From Salinigranum rubrum (GTDB lineage: Archaea; Halobacteriota; Halobacteria; Halobacteriales; Haloferacaceae): DNA of 64,000 nt. The notes under the pieces were generated by a model. It did no database searches. It was not told the DNA's origin and saw only the letters and a list, made by a program, of their open reading frames with translations. This document shows positions 54,849 to 63,515 of this stretch, piece after piece. A program made the position numbers and the translations under genes. Each line of letters begins with the position of its first letter. Positions within the stretch are counted from its first letter, which is position 1. Location: the NCBI RefSeq assembly GCF_002906575.1, contig NZ_CP026309.1, forward strand, positions 3,658,001-3,722,000, written 5' to 3'.

Positions 54849-55603
54849 GTGGCGTACCGACGCCGAACCGTGCTTGCGGCGCTGCTGGCGAGCGTCGCCG
54901 GCTGCGGCTCCGCGGAAACGATGACGGAGACGAACACGGCGACGCGGTCCGTGTCGGAAGGGGAGACGGCGACGCCGGAGGACCCCGGCCGAGGGACGAC
55001 GGCACCGAACGGCGTCGTGACCGTCGTGAACGGCGCCGACGAGGACCGCTACGTGACGGTGGCGGTCGACCGAAACGGCGAGAGCGTCCTCGTCGAGAGC
55101 CGGACAGTCCGGCGCGGGACGGCGCTCACCCTCGACGGCCGGGTTCCCCCGGAACCTACCGTGTCGTGGTCGAGACGGCGTCGGGCGTCCGCGACGAGTT
55201 CGACTGGCGCGTGACGCCGTCGCTGGCGACGCTCCGGGTGCGTGTGGCGGCCGGCGTCAGGTTCTCACGCCCCCTGCGCTGTGACCCGGACTGCACCCTC
55301 GCCGTCGAGGGGGAGGCGACGGGGTATCCGGACGGCGGGTTCGACCCCCGGGGACGACGCGCCGGCTCCGAACTCCGGGTGTACAACCCCGGCGAGCGCG
55401 AGGAACGGATCCGCGTTCGCGTCGGCGGCGGCGCTCTCGTCGACTACCGCTATCGGGTTCCGCCGGCCGTGCTGCTCACCGTTCCCGTGCCGCAGCGGTC
55501 GGGCGCGACGGCGGTCCGCATCGACGTGGAGAGCGGTCGAGTCCGGGCGTTCGACTGGACGATGGAGACCGACCCGGTTCGGTACGTCATGCTCGGTCGG
55601 TGA
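54849..55603 (+). pseudogene. lipoprotein paralogue 2, broken by a frameshift
   Basis: GTG 54849 starts AYRRRTVLAALLASVAGC, the same twin-arginine/lipobox layout as its neighbour. The Ig-like module RYVTVAVDRNGESVLVESRT runs to RVPP, where the frame is lost at the C5 run 55146-55150. In the next frame the module goes on as GTYRVVVETASGVRDEFDWR and RPLRCDPDCTLAVEG to the stop at 55603, matching paralogue 1 (GTYDVVVETANGD; VRCGTDCRVF). One extra C restores about 251 residues. ATTTACC is 27 bases upstream of the start. Confidence 0.82.
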
Positions 55604-55663
55604 GGCGCGGGCGGCGTCGGTGGACGTGTGAGCCGGTGCGAGAAAGCGGACAGGGCCCTCCGG

Positions 55664-56236
55664 TCACCCGAGCAGGAGTTTGAGCCACCGGTTGTTCTGG
55701 ACGACCGAGAGCCTCTCGATGCGGGCGTCGAGGCCGAGGATACGGCCCGCGCCGAACGCCCCCAGCCCGAACAGGAGGAACGCGTAGACGAGGTGGTCGT
55801 CGACGACCCAGCCGTGTTCGAGGGGGAGGCCGGCGAGGAGCCCACCCTGGAGCGCCGCGAGCCAGTAAAACAGCATCATGACCGCACCCCAGAAGGCGTT
55901 CCAACGGACGAACGCCCCGAGGATGAGGCCGAGTCCGGTGAGCGTGAGTCCCCACATGTTCAGCATGTCGATGAAGGGGCTCCCGGCCATCGTGCCGAAC
56001 AGCCCGATGAACGGGTTACCCGGAGGGATGGCGTTGGCGAGATAGCCGGCCGCGGTCCAGTTGTTCGACGGGTCGGCGTCGAGGTAGGTGACGAGTTTGG
56101 TGATGCCGCCCTGAAAGAGGACCCACCCCATCGTCACCCGCATGAAGAACAGTGAGTAGCCGATCCAGTTCTCCGAGTAGTCGAACGTGACGTCTCGGCC
56201 GAGGATATCGGCGTGGAGCGTGTTTTGTGTAGACAT
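55664..56236 (-). CDS. DoxX family membrane protein
   Basis: A 190-residue membrane protein with four helices: SLFFMRVTMGWVLFQGGITK, MWGLTLTGLGLILGAFVRW, FWGAVMMLFYWLAALQG and HLVYAFLLFGLGAFGAGRILG. This is the DoxX pattern, proteins linked to thiosulfate:quinone oxidoreductase or to oxidative-stress complexes. No DoxD partner is adjacent, so quinone reduction is unproven. A TTTACTTT-type box is about 28-35 bases before ATG 56236. Confidence 0.88.
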   Translation of the reverse strand: MSTQNTLHADILGRDVTFDYSENWIGYSLFFMRVTMGWVLFQGGITKLVTYLDADPSNNWTAAGYLANAIPPGNPFIGLFGTMAGSPFIDMLNMWGLTLTGLGLILGAFVRWNAFWGAVMMLFYWLAALQGGLLAGLPLEHGWVVDDHLVYAFLLFGLGAFGAGRILGLDARIERLSVVQNNRWLKLLLG

Positions 56237-56337
56237 TGCACACGGTTGTACGCCGGTTCGTGATACCAAAGTAAACCATGAATACTCATGCAACCAGGAC
56301 GTCCCGAACGTAAATCGAAGGGAAGGTCAGACGTGAT

Positions 56338-57198
56338 TCACCGGCGCGCGAGCAGGTCGACGCGGGTGAGCGACACCGCCACGAGGACGAGCGTCACGGC
56401 GACGAGGAGGAACACCACCGAGATGACGTTCACCTCGGGCGTGACGTTGTAGCGGATCTGGTTCCAGATGTAGACCGGGAGCGTGGTCGTCGCGGAGTCC
56501 TTCACGAAGTAGGTGAAGACGAACTCGTTGAACGAGAGGGTGAAAGCGAGCAGACCGCCGGCGACGATGCCGGGGAACACGTTGGGGAGGGTCACCTGCC
56601 GGAACGTCTGGAGTTCGTCCGCCCCGAGGTCCTTCGAGGCCTCCTCGAGTTGGCGGTCGAACGTGAGGAACGTCGGGATGATGACGAGCGTCGCGAAGGG
56701 GATGGTGCGGATGACGTGGGCGATGACCACCCCGGGGTAGCCGCTGAGGACGATGACCGGCCGGATGAGCCCGAAGAAGAGGACGAGGGCGATGCCGGTC
56801 ACCACGAGGGGGACGACGATGGGGAGCGTCGCTAGCAGTTGCAGCGTGGTCCGACCGGGGAAGACGTAGCGGTCGACGGCGTAGGCGATGAGCGTCGCCA
56901 GCACGACGGTGATGAACGTCGTCGGAATCGACACCTGCAGCGTGGTGACGATGGCGTCGATGGCCGTGTCGTTCTCGAGGAAGACGAAGTACCACCGGAG
57001 GGTGAGCTGCTCGGGTGGGAACGAGAGCACGCCCCCCTCGGCGAACGACATGAAGACGAGGACGGCGATGGGCACCCAGAGGAACGCGAAGACGGCGACC
57101 ATCGCGACCCGAGCGAGCGACCCTCCGTGGTTCTGCACGAGGCGTTCGACGGAGGCGAGCGGGCCGCTCGACGAGAGTTTCGCGGTGTCGGAGCTCAC
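56338..57198 (-). CDS. ABC transporter permease, spermidine/putrescine type (PotC-like)
   Basis: A 286-residue permease with six helices and the EAA-type loop ASKDLGADELQTFRQVTLPN. It starts with GTG 57198, overlapping the upstream permease gene by 4 bases (GTGA). N-terminal FAFLWVPIAVLVFMSFAEGG is the standard PotC first helix. Last gene of a binding protein-ATPase-permease-permease operon. Polyamine, thiamine-like or iron substrates are all possible for this family. Confidence 0.92.
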   Translation of the reverse strand: MSSDTAKLSSSGPLASVERLVQNHGGSLARVAMVAVFAFLWVPIAVLVFMSFAEGGVLSFPPEQLTLRWYFVFLENDTAIDAIVTTLQVSIPTTFITVVLATLIAYAVDRYVFPGRTTLQLLATLPIVVPLVVTGIALVLFFGLIRPVIVLSGYPGVVIAHVIRTIPFATLVIIPTFLTFDRQLEEASKDLGADELQTFRQVTLPNVFPGIVAGGLLAFTLSFNEFVFTYFVKDSATTTLPVYIWNQIRYNVTPEVNVISVVFLLVAVTLVLVAVSLTRVDLLARR

Positions 57199-58115
57199 GT
57201 GCGCTCACCCCCCTCGCCGCCGCCGAAGAGGTTGCCGCCGCCGCGAGCGCCCGCGACGAGCAGGAGGACGACAACGACGGAGATGACGATGCCGATGGCC
57301 GCCCCGAACGGCCAGTTGAACGCCGACTTGAACTGGTTCTCGATGACCATGCCGATCATGATGTTGTTCGTCCCGCCGAGCAATCGGGGAGTGATGAACG
57401 ACCCGAACGTCGGGATGAACACGAGGATGACGCCGGTGATGACGCCGTTTTTCGTCATCGGGAGCGTCACCGTGAAGAACGTCTTGATCGGGCCGGCACC
57501 GAGGTCCTTCGCCGCCTCGATGAGGTCGGCGTCGAGGTTCGTGAGCGAGGCGTAGAAGGGCAGGACGGCCAGGGGAAGCCACACGTAGGTGAAGCCGATC
57601 AGCACCGCGGGCTGGGTGTAGAGCAGTCCCAGCGGCGGGAGGCTGAACAGTTGGAGTGTCGAGTCGAGGACGCCGCCGCTCTGGAGGATGTTGATCCACG
57701 CGTACATCCGGATGATGTACGACGTCCAGAAGGGGAGGATGACGAGCAGGAGAAGCAAGGTCGCCCGCCGGGAGAAGCGGACGATGCTGTACGCGAGCGT
57801 GTAGCCGACGATGGTCACGAGCACCGTCACCTGCACGGTGATGACGAGCGTCCGCCACACCACCGTGAGGTACGTCTGCGACCCGAGGAAGTCCGTGTAG
57901 TTCGAGATGGTCCACGGGCCGTTTATCTGGCCCTCCTGAAACGAGATGACGAGCATCGCGAGCAGCGGGAGGACGAAGAAGACGACGAGCACACCGTACG
58001 GCGGCCCGGCGACGGCGAACTTCTTCAGTCGGGGTCGCGTGCGGAAGAAGTCGGCGACGTCGGACAGTACCGTCGACTCGCCGCTCGGCGTGCGCGTCTC
58101 CGTCTCCGTCCCCAT
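57195..58115 (-). CDS. ABC transporter permease, spermidine/putrescine type (PotB-like)
   Basis: A 306-residue permease. First helix PYGVLVVFFVLPLLAMLVIS, a periplasm-side loop, then the core with the EAA loop AAKDLGAGPIKTFFTVTLPM. It starts one base after the ATPase stop and overlaps the next permease by 4 bases, so translation is likely coupled throughout. The C-terminus is a Gly-rich tail after the last helix. Confidence 0.92.
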   Translation of the reverse strand: MGTETETRTPSGESTVLSDVADFFRTRPRLKKFAVAGPPYGVLVVFFVLPLLAMLVISFQEGQINGPWTISNYTDFLGSQTYLTVVWRTLVITVQVTVLVTIVGYTLAYSIVRFSRRATLLLLLVILPFWTSYIIRMYAWINILQSGGVLDSTLQLFSLPPLGLLYTQPAVLIGFTYVWLPLAVLPFYASLTNLDADLIEAAKDLGAGPIKTFFTVTLPMTKNGVITGVILVFIPTFGSFITPRLLGGTNNIMIGMVIENQFKSAFNWPFGAAIGIVISVVVVLLLVAGARGGGNLFGGGEGGERT

Positions 58116-58116
58116 C

Positions 58117-59223
58117 TCAGGTCGCCTCCCGGGGCTCCGGTTCCACGTCGGCACGCTCGTCGTCGGCCTCGCTCTCGACCGCGAAGAGGTGGACGTCCGC
58201 GGCGTCCCACGCGACGGTCACGCTGTCCCCGACGTCGAAGTCCGATCCGCGAACGTCGGCGACGATGTCGCCCCACCGGTCGGTCCCGACGGTGTAGACG
58301 GTGTCCGAGCCCTGGTAGCTCCGCGTCCGGACCGTCCCCGGGGCGGCGAAGTCGCCGTCGCCGCTCAGGGTGACGTCGTGGGGACGGACGCAGACCTGGA
58401 TGCGGTCGCCGGCCGCGAAGCCGTTCGTCGCCGGGAGGAATCGCTCCGTGCCGCCGGTCTCGATGGTGAGTCCGTCGTCGGCCGCCGACACGACGCGCGC
58501 CTCGACGGTGTTGACGTCGCCGATGAAGTCCGCGACGAACTGCGACTGCGGGGATTCGTACAGCGCCTCGACCGAGTCGACCTGCTCGACGAGGCCGTCG
58601 TTGAGAACGACCAGACGGTCCGACACGGAGAGTGCGACCTCCTGGTCGTGGGTGACGTAGAGGAACGTGATACCCGTCTCCGCCTGGATGCGCTGGAGTT
58701 CGGTCTGCATGTGCTGGCGCAGTTTCCGGTCGAGACTGGAGAGCGGTTCGTCGAACAGCACCAGCGCGGGTTCGTTCACGAGCGCGCGAGCGAGCGCGAC
58801 CCGTTGCTGTTCGCCCCCGGACAGTTCCGAGGGGTCGCGCGGGCCGTACCCGGGGAGGCGGACCATCTCGAGCATCTCCTCCGTCCGCCGCTCGCGTTCG
58901 TCCTTCTGGACGCCGCGCTGTTTCAGGCCGTACTGGATGTTCTCCGCGACCGTCAGGTGGGGGAAGAGCGCGAGGTTCTGGAACACCATGTTGATGTCGC
59001 GCTCGAACGGCGGCGTCCCGACGATGTTCTCGCCGGCGAGGACGATCTCGCCCTCGGTCGGCGTTTCGAACCCCGCGACCATCCGGAGGATGGTGGACTT
59101 GCCGCTGCCCGAGGGGCCGAGGATGGAGACGAACTCGCCGTCTTCGACGTCGAAGTTCGCGCCGTCGACCGCCGTGAGGTCCCCGAACCGCTTCGTGAGA
59201 CCGCGAACACTGAGGAGTGACAT
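58117..59223 (-). CDS. ABC transporter ATP-binding protein, PotA-like
   Basis: A 368-residue ATPase powering the permease pair. Walker A GPSGSGKST, signature LSGGEQQRVALARAL, Walker B ALVLFDEPLSSLD and switch His in YVTHDQEVALS. The C-terminal third is the TOBE regulatory domain (FIGDVNTVEARVVSA; IQVCVRPHDVTLSGDG). It follows the binding-protein gene by four bases. Closely resembles PotA/FbpC/MalK-type importers; substrate remains open. Confidence 0.94.
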   Translation of the reverse strand: MSLLSVRGLTKRFGDLTAVDGANFDVEDGEFVSILGPSGSGKSTILRMVAGFETPTEGEIVLAGENIVGTPPFERDINMVFQNLALFPHLTVAENIQYGLKQRGVQKDERERRTEEMLEMVRLPGYGPRDPSELSGGEQQRVALARALVNEPALVLFDEPLSSLDRKLRQHMQTELQRIQAETGITFLYVTHDQEVALSVSDRLVVLNDGLVEQVDSVEALYESPQSQFVADFIGDVNTVEARVVSAADDGLTIETGGTERFLPATNGFAAGDRIQVCVRPHDVTLSGDGDFAAPGTVRTRSYQGSDTVYTVGTDRWGDIVADVRGSDFDVGDSVTVAWDAADVHLFAVESEADDERADVEPEPREAT

Positions 59224-59227
59224 CGGC

Positions 59228-60346
59228 CTAGGCTGCTTTGACCGCCGTCCAGATCTCGTCGTACTTCGAGCGGACGTCGTCCGACAGCGTCTCCGAGAAG
59301 ACGAGGTTCCAGTCGGAGGGCCACGTCGTGAACTCGCGGTCCTCTTCCGACAGTTCGCTCTGGATGTCGACGCCGGGCTTGTAGCCCATCGTCTCGAACA
59401 GTTTGGCGGCGTTGGGCTTCTCCGACGCCCAGTTCGTGAAGAGCAGGCTCGTGATGGGGTTCGGCGCGCCTTTCGGGATGACGAACAGGTCGGAGGTGAA
59501 CATCGCGCCCTCCTCCGGCGCCGTGTAGTGGACGGGCGCGCCCTCGCTGAACCGCGCCGTGTAGGTCCGCCCCATCGTGAGCGGTCCGGCGACGACGTCC
59601 TCGTTGATGAACAGTTGCATCCCCTGCTCGTAGTCGCCCCAGTACGTTCTCAAGAGGGGTTTCTGCTGGGTGAGCACCTCCTGAATCTCGTCGTAGTCCG
59701 AGGGCTCGATGGGGTCCTGCCCGGTGTACATCGCCGCGATCTGACACGAGACGGTGGCGTTGTCCCACATCACGATCTGTCCTTCGAGCGATTCGTCCCA
59801 GAGGACGCCCCACGACTCGGGCGCGGAGTCGAAGTGGTCCGTGTTGTACGTCAGGGGGTAGAGCACGAGGCTCTCGGGGACGGCGTACGTGCTGCCGTCC
59901 TCTTGGTAGGAGGACGCCTGCTTGATGTTCTCCGTGACGTTCTCCCAGGCGGGCATGATGTCGACCGGGAGTTCGTGGAGGAAGTCGTTCTCGATGGAGC
60001 GCTCGACCCAGTTCGTGGTCGCGGCGATGTTGTCGATTTCGGTGTTGCCGGCCTGGAGCTGCGAGTACCACTGGTTGGGCGAGGAGTAGCCGCTGTTGGA
60101 CACCTCGACGTCGTACTCGTTACCGAACTCCTCCATGGCCCACTCGGCCCAGTCGTCGTACCAGTTCCAGAGGTTGAGGCTGGAGGAGAAGTCCTCCGGC
60201 GGCCACTCGGTGATGTCCATCGGCACCCTGTCGCCACCACCGCCGCCGCCGGTGCCGCCGAGACAACCGGCGACAGTGCCGGCTGCGAGGGCGGCACCCG
60301 TGGTTTTCAGTATCTCTCTGCGGCCAAACGAGTCCGTGCGGGACAT
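59228..60346 (-). CDS. ABC transporter substrate-binding lipoprotein, PotD-like
   Basis: A 372-residue extracellular binding protein. Tat motif FGRREILKTTGAALAAG and lipobox TVAGC, then a Gly-rich linker. The mature part matches polyamine-type SBPs: LNLWNWYDDWAEWAMEEF at the first strand, YPLTYNTDHFDSAPESWGVL and VVAGPLTMGRTYTARFSEG. First gene of the D-A-B-C-ordered operon. A TATA box ACTAAATA lies 27 bases before ATG 60346. Spermidine/putrescine is the family's classic ligand but is not proven here. Confidence 0.93.
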   Translation of the reverse strand: MSRTDSFGRREILKTTGAALAAGTVAGCLGGTGGGGGGDRVPMDITEWPPEDFSSSLNLWNWYDDWAEWAMEEFGNEYDVEVSNSGYSSPNQWYSQLQAGNTEIDNIAATTNWVERSIENDFLHELPVDIMPAWENVTENIKQASSYQEDGSTYAVPESLVLYPLTYNTDHFDSAPESWGVLWDESLEGQIVMWDNATVSCQIAAMYTGQDPIEPSDYDEIQEVLTQQKPLLRTYWGDYEQGMQLFINEDVVAGPLTMGRTYTARFSEGAPVHYTAPEEGAMFTSDLFVIPKGAPNPITSLLFTNWASEKPNAAKLFETMGYKPGVDIQSELSEEDREFTTWPSDWNLVFSETLSDDVRSKYDEIWTAVKAA

Positions 60347-60368
60347 AGCGCCGGCTTTAGACTCCTGG

Positions 60369-60376
60369 TATTTAGT
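60369..60376 (-). promoter_or_regulatory. TATA box of the PotD-type operon
   Basis: ACTAAATA on the minus strand, centred 27 bases from ATG 60346; predicts a leaderless operon message. Confidence 0.55.
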
Positions 60377-60451
60377 GGTACCTGTTAGACCGACCCAGGG
60401 GAGCCGATTTCGCCCGTACCCACGGGGGATTCGGTACAAAAGTGTACATTA

Positions 60452-60460
60452 GTGTAAAAA
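60452..60460 (-). terminator. T-rich stretch after the FAD-oxidase gene
   Basis: GATATTTTT-like run on the minus strand about 20-27 bases after the oxidase stop. Archaeal transcription often ends at T-runs, so this may separate the oxidase from the transporter operon. Confidence 0.35.
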
Positions 60461-60478
60461 TATCGACTATATCTCTCA

Positions 60479-61881
60479 TCACGTGTCATCGCGGTCCGAA
60501 CCCGGCAGGACCTTTCCGGGATTCAGCAGCCCATCGGGGTCCAGTGCGCGCTTGACCGCCCACATCGCGCGGACGCCGCGCTCGCCGTGTTCGTCGGTCA
60601 TGAACTTCCGCTTGCCGCGCCCGATGCCGTGTTCCCCGGTGGCGGTCCCGCCCATTCGGATGGCCTCGCGGACGATAGTCTCGTAGGTGTCGGCGGCGCG
60701 CGCCCACGCTTCGTCGTCCTCGCGGTCGGCGAAGACGTCGAAGTGGATGTTCCCGTCGCCGGCGTGGCCGAAACAGGGGATGGGGATGTCGCGCTCTCTC
60801 GACAGCGAGTGGATGCGCTCGATGAGCCCCGGATACTTCGAGATGGGGACGGCCACGTCGCCGGCGACGATGGAGTCGAGGTCCGGGTAGTACGCCCGCG
60901 TCGCGTCGGCGAGTTCCCGCCGCGCCGCCCAGAGGTCGGCCTGGGCGGACTCGTCGCCGAACTCGACCGAGAGGGGACCGTGCCTGTCGAGGACCGCGCG
61001 GCAGAAGTCGATCTCCTCGTCGACGCCGTGGTTCGCGTGAAATTCGAGGAACGCCATCGGCTTCTCGGGCAGGTCGCCGTCGACGTAGGCGTTGGCCATC
61101 GTCGCCGCCAAGGAGTCGATGAGTTCGAGCGCGGCGACGTCGACGCCGGAGCGGACGATGTCGGAGGCGGCGGCCGCGGCCGTCTCGAAGGAGTCGAAGA
61201 CGACCCGCCCCGCGCGGCGCTGTGCGGGCAGGCCCGCGAGCTTCAGCGTGGCGCGCGTCACCACCGCGAGCGTCCCCTCGCTCCCGATGACGAGGTCACG
61301 GAGGTTGTACCCCGAGGAGGTCTTCGCCGCTTTCGTCCCCAGTTCGACGACCGACCCGTCGGCGAGGACGGCCTCTAACTCGAGCACCCAGTCGCCCACC
61401 TTCCCGTACTTCACCGTCTGCTTCCCCGAGGCGTTCGTCGCGATCATCCCGCCGATTGTAGCGATGTCCCCGGAGGTCGGGAGCGGGGGAAGAAGAGCCC
61501 GTGGCGTTCGAGCGCCTCGTTCACGTCGGCACCGAAGACGCCCGGTTCGACGTCGACCTGGAGGTCGTCGGGACGGACGTCGAGGACGGAGTCCATCCGC
61601 GTCATGTCGAGGCTGATTCCTCCCCGAACGGGAACGGCGTTCCCCTCGATACCCGTCGCGGCCGCGAAGGGAGTGACGGGAACGCCGTGTTCGCTCGCCG
61701 TCTCCAAGAGGGCGGAGACGTCTTCGGTGCTCTCGGGCCAGACGACGACGTCCGGTTCGACCGCCGCTTCAGGTGGGGTCCCCCAGTCGCGGGAGTGGTG
61801 GTCGCGGTCGCTCTCCGTCGTCGAAAACTGGTCGTCTCGCAGGGGGAGGTCGGCGAGGAGGTCGGGTGTGGGCGTCGACAT
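60479..61881 (-). pseudogene. FAD-binding oxidase (GlcD / D-lactate dehydrogenase type), frameshifted
   Basis: ATG 61881 begins MSTPTPDLLADLP and the FAD (PCMH) domain: EPDVVVWPESTEDVSALLET, PVRGGISLDMTRMDS, ending GLFFP at the C5 run (minus strand, 61485-61489). One added C continues as PLPTSGDIATIGGMIATNAS, the FAD-phosphate loop, then YNLRDLVIGSEGTLAVVTRA and the C-terminal FAD-oxidase domain with GHAGDGNIHFDVF and GTATGEHGIGRGKR. With the base added the length is 468 codons, normal for the family. It oxidises a 2-hydroxyacid such as glycolate or D-lactate. Divergent from the M20 peptidase gene. Confidence 0.88.
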
Positions 61882-61953
61882 CTGTCTGTCGGAGGTTGTG
61901 AACGTGTCACAAAAGCGTATGGGTGTGCGGGTCGCCGCAGGGAGGGCACAAGT

Positions 61954-61961
61954 CATTTGTA
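61954..61961 (+). promoter_or_regulatory. TATA-like box before the M20 peptidase gene
   Basis: CATTTGTA centred 27 bases before ATG 61984; supports the chosen start and a leaderless message. Confidence 0.45.
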
Positions 61962-61983
61962 CCCTTTCGACGGACCACGACCG

Positions 61984-63246
61984 ATGCAGTTCCGCGCCTT
62001 CGACGACGACCTCCGCCGGTTCACCGAGGAGTTCCTCCGCTTCGAGACGACCGACAGAAACGAGAAGCCAGCCCAAGAGTGGCTCGAGTCCCGGTTCGAG
62101 GAACTGGGCTTCGAGACCTTCCGCTGGGAGGCCGACGCCGACCGCCTCGCCGAACACCCGTCGTTTCCCGACGCGTCCGAACTCGTGACCGCCGAGCGGC
62201 CGAGCGTCGCCGGCGTCCTCGAGTTCGGCGACCCCGACGCGGGGCCGACGCTCGTCCTCAACGGCCACGCCGACGTCGTCCCCGCCGACGAGGGGGTGTG
62301 GACCTCGGAGCCGTTCGAGCCGACCTGGGACGAGGAGGGGGAGGAACTCACCGCCCGCGGCGTGGTCGACATGAAGACCGCGGTGGGGGTCTGTGCGTTC
62401 GCCGCGCTGACCGCCCACGAGACGTTCGGCGACGGCGTGGACGGACGGGTCGTCGTCGAGTGCGTCGCCGGCGAGGAGGAGGGGGGCATCGGGGCGGCCG
62501 CGGCCGCGCTCGACAACCCCTATCCGTTCGAGCGCGACGCGGCCATCGTGGCCGAACCGACGGACCTCTCGCCGGTGGTCGCCACGGAGGGCTGTCTGAT
62601 GAAGCGGCTCGAACTGACCGGCCGGTCCGCACACGCCGCTCGCCGGTGGGAGGGCGTCGACGTGCTCGACAAGTTCGAGACGATTCGACACCGCTTCCTC
62701 GACCTCGAATCGGAGCGGGGCGAGCGGGTCACCCATCCCCTCTACGCCGACTTCGACAACCCCTGGCCGCTCACCATCGGTGTCGTCGAGGCGGGGTCGT
62801 GGGCCTCGACCGTCGCGGCCTCGCTCACCGCGGAGTGTCGCTTCGGCGTCGCGCCCGGCGAGTCGGTGGACGACGCCGAGGCGGAGTACGAACGAGCGCT
62901 GCAGGAAGTCGTCGACGACGACCCGTGGCTCTCCGAACACCCCCCGACGTTCGACCGCTTCACCATCCAGTTCGAGCCCGCGGAGACCGACGTCGACGAA
63001 CCGGTCGTCGAGGCGGTGCAGGCCGCGATGAGAGCGCACGGCCGCACCGAGACCGACCCGCTGGGCGAGACGTACGGCGCGGACAACCGCCACTACGTCG
63101 CCGCCGGCATCCCCACCGTGGTCTTCGGACCGGGGAGGATAGAGCAAGCACACTTCCCCGACGAGACGCTCGTCTGGGAGGACGCGCTCGTCGCCGGCGA
63201 GGTGCTCGTCGACGCCGTGGAGGCGTTCCTCTCGGGCGACGCGTGA
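61984..63246 (+). CDS. M20 family metallopeptidase / deacylase (ArgE-DapE type)
   Basis: A 420-residue di-zinc hydrolase. Metal ligands: VLNGHADVVPADEG (His, then Asp in ARGVVDMKTAV), the catalytic Glu with its neighbour in VAGEEEGGIGAA, Asp/Glu in IVAEPTDLSPV, and a C-terminal His near EQAHFPDETL. The lid/dimerisation domain starts at LELTGRSAHAARRWEGV. Such enzymes remove N-acyl groups or split dipeptides (ArgE, DapE, succinyl-DAP). Substrate not deducible. A CATTTGTA box is 27 bases upstream of ATG 61984. Confidence 0.92.
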   Translation: MQFRAFDDDLRRFTEEFLRFETTDRNEKPAQEWLESRFEELGFETFRWEADADRLAEHPSFPDASELVTAERPSVAGVLEFGDPDAGPTLVLNGHADVVPADEGVWTSEPFEPTWDEEGEELTARGVVDMKTAVGVCAFAALTAHETFGDGVDGRVVVECVAGEEEGGIGAAAAALDNPYPFERDAAIVAEPTDLSPVVATEGCLMKRLELTGRSAHAARRWEGVDVLDKFETIRHRFLDLESERGERVTHPLYADFDNPWPLTIGVVEAGSWASTVAASLTAECRFGVAPGESVDDAEAEYERALQEVVDDDPWLSEHPPTFDRFTIQFEPAETDVDEPVVEAVQAAMRAHGRTETDPLGETYGADNRHYVAAGIPTVVFGPGRIEQAHFPDETLVWEDALVAGEVLVDAVEAFLSGDA

Positions 63247-63515
63247 GGGCGCGGGACGGCGAAGACGCGACGAACGGCGACGAGAGTGATTCTTACTAGC
63301 ACCTTCGACCCGAAACGAGGGTGGTCGCGGACGGCACGGCGCCGAAACGGTCCCACGATTTCCGCGGACGGTCAGTCAGTCTCTCGACACGTGTAAACCA
63401 TCCTATACGTCTGAACGGCGGCGAACCGGAACTGCGGGGGTGAAACCTAATCCGGTTACGTTGGCGTGAGAACATCTAATCAGACAGCGACCCAATATAA
63501 TCCCGAGTATTAACT

